This document shows positions 9,479 through 16,849 of a DNA stretch of 64,000 nt, in pieces. Every line of letters starts with the position of its first letter. Within the stretch, counting starts at the first letter, position 1. The DNA comes from G963664115 sp965216035 (lineage in GTDB: Bacteria > Acidobacteriota > Terriglobia > 20CM-2-55-15): contig CBDCFM010000021.1 of assembly GCA_965216035.1 (NCBI GenBank), positions 1,054,001-1,118,000 on the forward strand. Direction: 5' to 3'. The notes below the pieces were generated by a model that saw nothing but the letters and a program-made list of their open reading frames with translations, was not told where the DNA came from and did no database searches. Made by a program: the position numbers and the translations under genes.

Positions 9479-11092
9479 TCAATTCCCGCCCGTCATCGAG
9501 TCCAAAACTCTCACGAACTCGGTCCAAGGCACGGGAGTCCCGTGTACCGGCGCGAGCGTCGCCACATCGAGCTCCATTCGCTGCACCTGGGTGTACAGAC
9601 TGCGCATCGCAGGCAATTGTGCCTCACGAGGCGGCTCGTCCGTATCGAACAGGTCCGCCTGAAACACGATGCGCTCGGCCGGTAGATAGGCCATCAGCAT
9701 GCCGGCCACGTGTTGCAAAGGTTGGACGTAGAACACGCGCAAGAGCCGGGAATCATCGGCGATCACGTAGTTTTCCTGGACCGCTTCGTAGGTATAGCCC
9801 TCCGCGACCTCGGTCGGCGGCCATTTCGAAAGAATGTCTGGTTCGACCGTCCTCGGCTCGTACGTCAACACGTCGCTGTTCAGGAACTCGAGGTTTAGCA
9901 TATGCGTCACGATCGTCGAGCCAATGTGGAGGTAGGCACGCAATCCGCCGATGTGATCAAAGTGGGGGTGTGAGTTGATCAGCCAGCGGATCGGCTTGTT
10001 CGGAGCCAGCTTCACCACCTCTTCGATGACCGCTAGGCTGCGAGTCTCGTCGCCGGGAGCCTCGAACACCGCAAGAAAATCCTCGAACTCGACCATATAG
10101 CTGTTGGTCGGCCCGCCCCCGAGACGGTACACGCCGTCGGCGATTTCCTCGACCGTCACATCGCTGGGAAAGGTCGCCGCCCGTACCGACGGGGGCACCG
10201 GCACCGGGTCATCACATGCGTTCGGCTGCACATTCGGGAACTGGCCGCCGTAGGCATTGTGCCCGGTGCTTTGGCGATAGAACTGCCAGTTGTCGTCCCA
10301 TCCCTGGTGGGAGTGCCAGGCAGTCGGCCACTTCACGTTGCCAAACACCTGTTGATCAGTGGATTCATGCTCGATGTTGAAATCGCCGAGGGTGGGGATG
10401 TTCACCGTCGTCTTGATTCGCTGGATTTGATTCTGCGAATTGATCGTCGCATCGACGCGATACTTCCCAAACATCGTGATCGCGACCACGTGCATTTTTT
10501 CTGGATTCACGACGTTGCCGTCTCGTCCCTTCTCGAGCTGCTCCCAGCGCCAAAACGCCACGGGATCGGCACCCGGCAGACGAGCGGCCTTGAGAAACCC
10601 GTGGGGGTTCAACCACATGTCCAGTCGGTACACTTCCGCCAGTTCTGGCGGCACGGCCACCGGTGCCCCGTCGCCATCCTGATGCCAGGCGAACTCTCCA
10701 TTGGCGATGTGGGTCTGGCGCGTCTCCCGCTGCGTCGGCGTGCCGCCCACCCAGCCGATTCCGTACTTCCACGATGCGGGATTCAGGCCCGGCTCGCGAT
10801 CAAAGGTTTCCTTGCTGGTTCCCGTTTCCCAGTTGATAGTGCGCGTGTAGTTGGCCATCGCATCAATGCGTGGCCAGTCGATACCGGTTGCGTTCTCGAA
10901 GGTCTGACCAACGGCGCCGCTGTAGCCACTGCCAGAGTACGTGATGCAAGTCAGATCGGCTTCTCCGATTTCCTCGGCCGCCGCGGTGAGCAGCGGTGCG
11001 GGGTCGACGTAGCCGGGTGGAAAACTCTGAGCGTAAAGCAACGGCCCTGCCAGCACGAACCTCGTAGCGACGCCAACCAACCGTTCTGTCAT
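9479..11092 (-). CDS. Secreted metallo-beta-lactamase-fold hydrolase
   Basis: A 537-residue protein with an N-terminal signal (VGVATRFVLAGPLLYAQS). The first 300 residues form a large domain of unknown function with a WKYGIGWVGGTPTQRETRQ region and a long beta-rich section. From about residue 315 a metallo-beta-lactamase domain begins (DGVYRLGGGPTNSYMVEF), with the zinc motif NSHPHFDHIGG near residues 373-381, a later Asp in IVFQADLFDTDEP, and the final His in APVHGTPVPW. All ligands of a dinuclear site therefore appear present. The class includes lactonases, arylsulfatases and others; I cannot choose. GAGGAGG precedes the ATG. It is the intact counterpart of the degenerate MBL protein at 42702-43826. 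Confidence 0.9.
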   Translation of the reverse strand: MTERLVGVATRFVLAGPLLYAQSFPPGYVDPAPLLTAAAEEIGEADLTCITYSGSGYSGAVGQTFENATGIDWPRIDAMANYTRTINWETGTSKETFDREPGLNPASWKYGIGWVGGTPTQRETRQTHIANGEFAWHQDGDGAPVAVPPELAEVYRLDMWLNPHGFLKAARLPGADPVAFWRWEQLEKGRDGNVVNPEKMHVVAITMFGKYRVDATINSQNQIQRIKTTVNIPTLGDFNIEHESTDQQVFGNVKWPTAWHSHQGWDDNWQFYRQSTGHNAYGGQFPNVQPNACDDPVPVPPSVRAATFPSDVTVEEIADGVYRLGGGPTNSYMVEFEDFLAVFEAPGDETRSLAVIEEVVKLAPNKPIRWLINSHPHFDHIGGLRAYLHIGSTIVTHMLNLEFLNSDVLTYEPRTVEPDILSKWPPTEVAEGYTYEAVQENYVIADDSRLLRVFYVQPLQHVAGMLMAYLPAERIVFQADLFDTDEPPREAQLPAMRSLYTQVQRMELDVATLAPVHGTPVPWTEFVRVLDSMTGGN

Positions 11093-11477
11093 CTTGTCCT
11101 CCTCACGCTGTGCTTCGCCATGAACTCTTCCCCACTGTACGCTCCTGAGGGAAGCTGCACAAGCCCGCGAAAGAACGATTCAATGGCTCTCCAGTATGAC
11201 GTCTACAGCTCAGTCGTGTAGAACGGCTGAAGTCGGTCGACCGGCATTGTCAACTTAACCGACGCCAGCCAAACCGATGCTCAATGTTCACAAGTTAATC
11301 AGGTTCCCGTGATCGAGCGATCGGGTGGATTTCATATCGCAAGTCTGGCAGGTATCGTCCCAAGTTGCCAGTAGCCCCAGGCGACTTCGTCCGGGCCGTA
11401 TTGGCCGGAGAGCTGGCTGTGGTTGCAACCGCTCCGTGCGGAAAAGGCGCGGAGAACGACCTTCCGGAGCCCCAGGT
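11093..11477. other. Intergenic region; nothing recognised
   Basis: 385 bp between two leftward genes. A leftward TTGACA occurs at about 11246-11251 without a good -10 partner. No RNA gene or long hairpin was seen. Confidence 0.35.
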
Positions 11478-12434
11478 CTACCGGTAGGTGATCCCGTCCG
11501 GACCTCGGCCTACATCGACCTTCCCGGACACTTCCAGTGTGCGGGTATCGACGACATAGACCGCGCTTTCCGCGGCGGACGCCACGTAGGCTTTCGAACC
11601 GTCGTCGGAGAAAACGATACCCCCGGGGTTCCCACCGACCGAAATCGTATTCAGAAGTTCGTGCGATTCTGCGTCATACACTGAGATATCATCCGAAGCG
11701 GAGTTCGGAATATAGACTCTCGTCCCGTCCGGGCTGAACGCTGCTCGGATCGGAGAATCCCCGGTGGGCACCTGGCCGACGACACGACGGCTCTCGGTGT
11801 CGACGACAGTCGCGGTGTTGGCTCGGCGATTTCCGACCCAGACATACTTGCCGTCCGGCGAAAGAGCAATCCCTTCAGCTCCATCGCCGACCGGGATGTT
11901 GGCGACCAGGCTGTAATCGGTCAAATCCATGATTGAAACTGTGTTGGAATCCCGGTTGCTGAAATAGGCCCAACGTCCGGTCCGATCGATAACGACCATG
12001 TGCGTTCCCTCTTCGGGTGTATCGATCGATCGGAGCAATGTATCTCTCTCGGCATCGATGATGACGATTTTCTGTGTGAGTTCGCTCGTCACCACTGCGA
12101 TCCGTGCGTCCGGCGTGAAAGCAATGCCGTGAGGGAAGGAAAAGTCCGGGGTCGTAATCGTCTTTGTTTCTTGCTGGCCGGCCAGGTCGACGACGGATAT
12201 GGAACTGTCCCCGACGTTCGAAACGTACGCTTTGTCACCTGCCGGATCAATGGCCAATTCGTGGGGCTGTTGTCCGACTGCGATCGTTGCTCGCACCTCC
12301 AACGAAGCCGCATCAATGATCGTCATCGAGGCGGACTGCTTGTTGAGTACGTAAACGTGGTGACCCGTCTGCGCCAATCCACTACTGGCAAAGAAAGACA
12401 GGACCAACGCAAATGTTCCGAGGAATTTCTTCAT
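11478..12434 (-). CDS. YVTN-family beta-propeller protein, exported
   Basis: A 318-residue protein with a signal peptide (LGTFALVLSFFASSGLAQT). It consists of about seven YVTN/surface-antigen repeats of roughly 40 residues; recurring phrases are VSIMDLTDYSLVANIPVGDG, ALSPDGKYVWVGNR, AFSPDGTRVYIPN and FSDDGSKAYVAS. This is the classic blade pattern of a seven-bladed propeller found in periplasmic cytochrome-associated and surface proteins. It has no catalytic residues I can point to and is probably a scaffold or binding protein. It stands alone, with large gaps on both sides. Confidence 0.9.
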   Translation of the reverse strand: MKKFLGTFALVLSFFASSGLAQTGHHVYVLNKQSASMTIIDAASLEVRATIAVGQQPHELAIDPAGDKAYVSNVGDSSISVVDLAGQQETKTITTPDFSFPHGIAFTPDARIAVVTSELTQKIVIIDAERDTLLRSIDTPEEGTHMVVIDRTGRWAYFSNRDSNTVSIMDLTDYSLVANIPVGDGAEGIALSPDGKYVWVGNRRANTATVVDTESRRVVGQVPTGDSPIRAAFSPDGTRVYIPNSASDDISVYDAESHELLNTISVGGNPGGIVFSDDGSKAYVASAAESAVYVVDTRTLEVSGKVDVGRGPDGITYR

Positions 12435-12896
12435 GATTGTTTTGCCTTCCTATAAGAACCCTGAACGTTTGAGCAAGGATACTCCAAGGTGGTTCTGATG
12501 CCTAGGAGTCTGTAGTGAAAGTCGGCCGAGCGACCATCGTTCTCGATTTGATCGTTTTCTGTCGCTGACGCCTGTTCATTACGAATGCCGTTGACCCTCA
12601 ACGGGGGGGCTGGTGCGGGTCCTACAGGTGTGCTTCAAAATCTCGTTCAGCCCCCCGGACCTCGCAACCAGGATGATTGCAAGGGTCGCCGGTCGTTCGG
12701 ACAGGATGTCCGATTGAACGACCGAGCGAATTCTTCTCTCAATGGCGAACTGTTGGGATGACGTGGCGCAGGCAGATCGGATCTTCTCCGCGGGCTCTTG
12801 CAGGACAAGGCCTGCGACAGGCCAGATTCTCGCGATGCTAGGTTTGTTCAGTGATATCGGTATCGGAGGCTAAGGGATGTACGACTGCAATGCCGC
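12435..12896. other. Intergenic region downstream of the ccm operon
   Basis: 462 bp downstream of ccmD. It has no convincing coding frame and no clear terminator for the leftward ccm transcript. Confidence 0.35.
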
Positions 12897-13049
12897 TCAG
12901 GGCTCTGAGTCGCTGTCCTGGTTTTCTTCAATACGGGTGCGCAACGCGTCGATGCGTTGATCGAGATCTTTCTGTTTGATCGACATGCGGATCGTGTAGG
13001 CGAAGAAGAGGACGAAGAAAGCTGAATAGGCCGCCACGAGCCACGTCAT
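12897..13049 (-). CDS. ccmD: CcmD-like small membrane protein
   Basis: A 50-residue protein: one transmembrane helix (LVAAYSAFFVLFFAYTI, residues 4-20), then the basic and charged tail RMSIKQKDLDQRIDALRTRIE typical of CcmD. Its ATG overlaps the ccmC stop codon as ATGA, so translation is coupled. CcmD stabilises the CcmABC complex and helps release haem-loaded CcmE. Identity rests on size, topology and position right after ccmC, because CcmD sequences are poorly conserved. It is the last gene of the operon. Confidence 0.82.
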   Translation of the reverse strand: MTWLVAAYSAFFVLFFAYTIRMSIKQKDLDQRIDALRTRIEENQDSDSEP

Positions 13050-13720
13050 CGGGAGAGCACCATTTGTTCGCAGTATTCGACTTGCTGGGAGCTGTGTTCC
13101 ACGTCCAGGCGCCTTCGGAGCATGTAGGTGTAAAGCAGACCGAGAGAGACTATCGAGACACTGAATGCAACCCACATGGCGGAGTCGAGTCCGGAGCCTT
13201 CGCCGCCCGCAATGACCGGAGACGGATGTTGCGTTCTCCACCAACGGATCGCCATGTAATTGATCGGGACGTCGGCGGCACCCAGGATGCCGAATACAGC
13301 CTGGAGAGAGGCGCGTTTCATAGGATCCGACACATAGGCGCCCAGCATCAGATAAGAGACGAATATGAGGGCCAACAACAATTGCAGTGTCAGGCGGGCA
13401 TCCCAGGTCCACCAGATGCCCCAGACCGGCTTTGCCCAGAGCATACCCATCGAAATGTTCGTGGCGGCAAACAAGATGCCGATCTCGGCAGAGCAGTATG
13501 CCAAGCGGTCCCATCGCAGCTCTTTGTTATAGAGGAACATGATGCTGCTGAATCCGACGACGATAAACGCAAGGTAGGAAATGAGTCCGGCAGGTGCATG
13601 TATGTAGAAAATGCGCTGGACCGTGCCCATGCTTGATTCGGTGGGGGCGTAAATGAAGGCGCAGTAGAATGCCGCCAGCATCCCGACCAGTGTTGCAACT
13701 CCCAATTCGCGGTCAGCCAT
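13046..13720 (-). CDS. ccmC: Haem export / CcmE-loading protein CcmC
   Basis: About 224 residues with six hydrophobic segments and the haem-binding tryptophan-rich WWD-type motif GIWWTWDARLT, plus a conserved His in FYIHAPAG. CcmC presents haem at the periplasmic face for covalent attachment to CcmE. The ATG at 13720 is chosen because GGAG lies six bases upstream; a TTG four codons earlier is less likely. It follows ccmB by 18 bp and overlaps ccmD by four. Confidence 0.93.
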   Translation of the reverse strand: MADRELGVATLVGMLAAFYCAFIYAPTESSMGTVQRIFYIHAPAGLISYLAFIVVGFSSIMFLYNKELRWDRLAYCSAEIGILFAATNISMGMLWAKPVWGIWWTWDARLTLQLLLALIFVSYLMLGAYVSDPMKRASLQAVFGILGAADVPINYMAIRWWRTQHPSPVIAGGEGSGLDSAMWVAFSVSIVSLGLLYTYMLRRRLDVEHSSQQVEYCEQMVLSR

Positions 13721-13738
13721 AAGGGACTCCAACTCCTT

Positions 13739-14404
13739 CTATTCCTCTACAACGTATTCAAAGACAAGATAGGAGATCGTGAAGAAGATGATATCAAAAC
13801 CGATCACTAAGTTCACCCACGCCGAATATCCCACGCCGGCGTCATCGAGCGCTGCCGCGGTCGCAGAGACGGCAGCCAGAATCAGCGGGAGCGTCAACGG
13901 TATCTGGAGGACGGGCAGCATGACCTCACTCATGCGCGTGTGCGACGAAATCATGGACAGAATCGTCCCAACCGCGGCAAATCCAAACGTGCCCAGAATC
14001 ATGATTAGAATGATCCAGAGCAGCCGGACATCCACCTGTAGGTCATAGAAGACTACAAAGAATACAAAAATCACGACGTCGGACATCAGCATAAACAGGA
14101 AGTTGCTTATAACCTTTCCGGTATAGAGCGTTCCGCGATCTATCGGTGCCAGCAGCAAACCCTGTATGGAATCGTTGTCCAGATCGATGGCAAGCGAGCG
14201 GTTGAGCCCGATTATTCCCGCAAACGTGAGGGCGACCCAGAGGACGCCCGGCGCGATGAGCACGCGCTCGGTTCCCGCAGGTTCGAACGCGAAGTTGAAG
14301 ATCACCATGACAAGGAGACCGAACATCATCATTGAAGCGACGGTTTCCTTGCGGCGTAATTCGAGGGCAATATCCTTCCGAATCAGCGCGATCAGCGCAC
14401 CCAC
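13739..14404 (-). CDS. ccmB: Haem exporter permease CcmB
   Basis: A 221-residue polytopic membrane protein. It has the N-terminal cytoplasmic LIRKDIALELRRKE typical of CcmB, the LNRSLAIDLDNDSIQGLLLAPI loop (broken here after 20 residues in the family core LNRSLAIDLDNDSIQ), and six hydrophobic stretches. With CcmA it forms the ABC component that releases haem-CcmE. The GTG start overlaps the last codons of ccmA by 13 bp, indicating coupled translation. Confidence 0.93.
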   Translation of the reverse strand: MGALIALIRKDIALELRRKETVASMMMFGLLVMVIFNFAFEPAGTERVLIAPGVLWVALTFAGIIGLNRSLAIDLDNDSIQGLLLAPIDRGTLYTGKVISNFLFMLMSDVVIFVFFVVFYDLQVDVRLLWIILIMILGTFGFAAVGTILSMISSHTRMSEVMLPVLQIPLTLPLILAAVSATAAALDDAGVGYSAWVNLVIGFDIIFFTISYLVFEYVVEE

Positions 14405-15117
14405 TGCGAATCCTTGCCGCGAACATAGTGCCGGTAGGCATCGCGTATGCCCGGATCCGTGCCCTTTCCCGAATGAACGATCTTGCCCCGATCAATGATA
14501 TGAGCATAGGTTGCACCCCGTAGACCGAGTTCAATGTCATGTGTCGTCAGAATGACGGTGCGTCCCTCGGTGACAGCCTGATCCAGCATACGGTTCAGTA
14601 TTTCCACGGCGTTGGCGTCGAGCCCGGTGTAGGGTTCGTCGAGAAGGAGAACGCGGGGATTATGCAGCATCACACGGGCAAGGCCGACACGTTGAAGGAG
14701 ACCGCGGGAAAACGAACGGACTGCATCGTTTCGTCTTCGGTGAAGACCGACCCTCTGAATCAAGCCGTCGATGGAGTCCGGAGTCTGCTCGAGTCCATAG
14801 AGCTTGGAGAAAAAAGTCAGGTTTTCCCGTGGCGTCAGGTCTCGGTAAACATAGGTATTGTGGGAGAGAAGTCCGATCGAACGTCGAACCTCTTCAGGTT
14901 TTTGCTCGATATCGAATCCGTAGATCGAGAGTGTTCCATTGCTCGGTTTCGCCAGTGTTGCCGCGATCTTCAGAAATGTCGTCTTGCCCGCCCCGTTTCT
15001 CCCGAAGAGAGTGACCGACACGCCCTGGGGCACCGTCAGATCGATGCTCCGGAGGGCAGGGAAGTGACCGTAGGTTTTCGAAATTCCGTGGGCTTCGACC
15101 GCGGGGGTGTCATTCAT
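14392..15117 (-). CDS. ccmA: Cytochrome c maturation ABC ATPase CcmA
   Basis: A 241-residue ABC ATPase. Walker A is GRNGAGKTTFLK (about residue 38), the signature region is SFSRGLLQRVGLARVML with the degenerate SRGLLQR expected for CcmA, Walker B is VLLLDEPYTGLD, and the switch His lies in LTTHD. It powers release of holo-CcmE from CcmC. An ATG at 15117 is taken as start; an in-frame TTG lies two codons upstream. The inverted-repeat element at 15207-15546 separates it from the upstream ccm genes, so its expression may depend on read-through or on sequences in that element. Confidence 0.94.
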   Translation of the reverse strand: MNDTPAVEAHGISKTYGHFPALRSIDLTVPQGVSVTLFGRNGAGKTTFLKIAATLAKPSNGTLSIYGFDIEQKPEEVRRSIGLLSHNTYVYRDLTPRENLTFFSKLYGLEQTPDSIDGLIQRVGLHRRRNDAVRSFSRGLLQRVGLARVMLHNPRVLLLDEPYTGLDANAVEILNRMLDQAVTEGRTVILTTHDIELGLRGATYAHIIDRGKIVHSGKGTDPGIRDAYRHYVRGKDSQWVR

Positions 15118-15206
15118 GGGCAATGAAATTGATCGGTGATCAGAGATCGGAAAACTCGAAGGTTAAAAGCTGCCTTTTCTCTTAGCTCTTGGACTCGCGC
15201 TTTGTG

Positions 15207-15546
15207 CTAGCAGCCCGTGGCAGAAGTCCCGAGGACCGCGCGCAGGGGCCTTCGGGTTGCAGGCGCGAAGTGAGGAGCGGGCACCGAGGTTTGAAACCGA
15301 GGCCGCGGGCGCCGTCTTGCCATCGTGACCCGCCTTAACAATGCCGGACAAAGCCTGCGGGGCGCCTGCGGCCTCCGTTTGATACGTCGGTGGCCCCCCT
15401 GCGCCCGAAGGGTTACGGCGAAACGGGGCCGTCTTCGTTGTCGCCGACTCCTCCCAATGAAAGAGCATTGTTTCGTCGTCGCCTCCTAGAATCCGGCCCC
15501 GTTTGGCCGTAACGCGGCCCTCGGGACTTCTGCCACGGGCTGCTAG
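15207..15546. repeat. 340-bp element with perfect 28-bp terminal inverted repeats, inside the ccm operon
   Basis: The outer arms 15207-15234 and 15519-15546 are perfect 28-bp inverted copies (core GCCCGTGGCAGAAGTCCCGA), and after one mismatch five more bases pair. A second hairpin lies inside near the right end: 15412-15431 pairs with 15494-15513, 19 of 20 bases matching. Base composition is very GC-rich. A leftward 101-codon frame (15163-15468) crosses the element but reads as low-complexity Gly/Ala/Pro/Arg and is not supported. The right arm overlaps the stop codon of the gene at 15543. No transposase is present, so a MITE-like or other non-autonomous element is the likeliest reading. Confidence 0.75.
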
Positions 15547-15914
15547 GCGTGCTTCTTTTCCCGAGATGCGGAATGAAGTTTTTCGATCACGCGTGACAGC
15601 TCTCCCCGCAGTTCTTTCATCCGCCGCTTGTGGCGTTCCTTACTGATGGTACCCGATTCTCGAGCCGTTTCGAGTTCCGTGATCTTGTCGAGTATAGTTT
15701 CGCGACGGCTGCGCAGCCCCTGGCGTTTGTTCTGATGGCTGCGCTCTTTCATTACCTGGATCGAGAAACTCGCGGCCCAGAGGAGGAAACCGGCCGTGAT
15801 CAATATAATGAATAGCGTGTGGGCGGCCATCGCGTTCGGTACCTGGATAGGTGCCTGAGCGTAGGCCGGTACAGCGAAGATGAGTGCGACGACGACCCCA
15901 GACAGTCTTCGCAT
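15543..15914 (-). CDS. Small membrane protein with CcmI-like helical tail
   Basis: 123 residues: signal or first membrane segment (GVVVALIFAVPAYAQ), a second transmembrane helix (AHTLFIILITAGFLLWAASFSI), then a basic coiled tail RRETILDKITELETARESGTISKERHKRRMKELRGEL. The tail resembles the CcmI pattern of a helix reading L-x-x-I-x-E-L-E-x-x-x-x-x-G-x-I-S. The ATG at 15914 follows the previous stop by four bases. Its position between ccmH and ccmA makes a role in apocytochrome handling plausible. Its last codon lies inside the right arm of the inverted-repeat element, so the C-terminus may have been altered by that insertion. Confidence 0.7.
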   Translation of the reverse strand: MRRLSGVVVALIFAVPAYAQAPIQVPNAMAAHTLFIILITAGFLLWAASFSIQVMKERSHQNKRQGLRSRRETILDKITELETARESGTISKERHKRRMKELRGELSRVIEKLHSASREKKHA

Positions 15915-15918
15915 CCAA

Positions 15919-16338
15919 TCAGTCGAGATTCGTGCCACAGTCTGCGCAGAACTTGTTCTGAGGCGAGTTCCTATGGCCACAACTGGAACAGACACTGGAG
16001 CCGGCCACACGTTCTTTCCTCGCGATGACTTCATGTCGAATTAACGCATCGAGATCCTGAGACGATTCGATCCGATCAATGTCACCGAGAACTGCTGCCA
16101 CTTCGGCCGCCATCTCCTCACGGATCGTCTTGTAGTCGTCTTCCGACAACTTCCCGCACTTGTACTCAAAATCGAGATCCTGGATGTTGCCGAGGATGAC
16201 ATCCTTTTTTCGCTGCAGCAGGTCCCACTGGGTTTCCTCGAGTATCGCAGATTCGATCGAATCGTCTTTCGCGAACAGGGGCCAGCAGACAGCGGCGATA
16301 ACGCCGCCGCCGAGCAGTCCGGAGAGTAAGTAGATCAT
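15919..16338 (-). CDS. CcmI-like protein with C-terminal zinc ribbon
   Basis: About 139 residues: an N-terminal transmembrane helix (IYLLSGLLGGGVIAAVCWPLF), a helical region with the CcmI-type phrase DVILGNIQDLDFEYKCGKLSEDDY, and a C-terminal four-cysteine zinc ribbon CSSCGHRNSPQNKFCADCG. The DLDFEYxxGKLSEDDY motif is what marks the first cytoplasmic loop of CcmI/CycH. The zinc ribbon is an addition not found in classical CcmI, and the TPR domain of CcmI is absent. The start at the ATG of MIYLLSG is chosen because it begins directly at the membrane helix; a longer TTG start overlapping ccmH is possible. Confidence 0.75.
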   Translation of the reverse strand: MIYLLSGLLGGGVIAAVCWPLFAKDDSIESAILEETQWDLLQRKKDVILGNIQDLDFEYKCGKLSEDDYKTIREEMAAEVAAVLGDIDRIESSQDLDALIRHEVIARKERVAGSSVCSSCGHRNSPQNKFCADCGTNLD

Positions 16339-16351
16339 GACGCAGAGGGGA

Positions 16352-16849
16352 TCAGTCTTCCGGGACAAAGTCCGCTAATTCGTCTTTGAGTCGCTGCTCG
16401 AAATCAGTCGCCGGGGTCAGACCGGGCGCCGGTGCCACCTTGCGCCATCGGCCTCGAAAGCGCAGGGCGTAAAAAGCGACCAGTCCGAAGCCCACCGTCA
16501 GGGCGACGAACGGCATCAACCAGGAAGCGATGTTGAACCAGCCTGCCGTGGGCGGCGCTGCAAGAACGGTCAGGCCATACTTCTCAGCGAAACGGGAAAG
16601 GATTGTCTGCTGGTCCATACCGTCTTCGATGAGGGCATCGACTTCCGCCCGCATCGGGATCGCGTTCGGACAGCCGAGATGGCTGCACACACCCAAACCC
16701 TGATTGCAGCTGCAGTTGCACATCAACTCGCCGTAGACAACCTCGGGATCCACAATGTCGGCTTCCACACGAGCGCAGCCTGCCGCAGTGAGCAAGACGA
16801 CGAGGAGAGGAGCGTTAAGCGTGTACTTTTTCAGTCTTGCGAGTTTCAT
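16352..16849 (-). CDS. ccmH: CcmH-type thioreductase, cysteine-rich variant
   Basis: About 165 residues with an N-terminal signal ending LLTAAGC (possible lipoprotein site), a short periplasmic domain, then one transmembrane helix (SWLMPFVALTVGFGLVAFYAL) and a cytoplasmic tail. The periplasmic domain keeps the CcmH helical frame (AIPMRAEVDALIEDGMDQQ), but the usual LRCxxCQN motif is replaced by LMCNCSCNQGLGVCSHLGC, with five cysteines instead of two. CcmH normally reduces apocytochrome CxxCH thiols before haem attachment. The start overlaps the 3' end of ccmF; the ATG of MKLARLKK is used, with a GTG five codons upstream as an alternative. Confidence 0.85.
   Translation of the reverse strand: MKLARLKKYTLNAPLLVVLLTAAGCARVEADIVDPEVVYGELMCNCSCNQGLGVCSHLGCPNAIPMRAEVDALIEDGMDQQTILSRFAEKYGLTVLAAPPTAGWFNIASWLMPFVALTVGFGLVAFYALRFRGRWRKVAPAPGLTPATDFEQRLKDELADFVPED

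Noticed and set aside
15163..15468. A 101-codon minus-strand frame through the inverted-repeat element
   Set aside because: It is low-complexity Gly/Ala/Pro/Arg, crosses a repeat arm and has no domain; similar frames arise by chance in GC-rich repeats.
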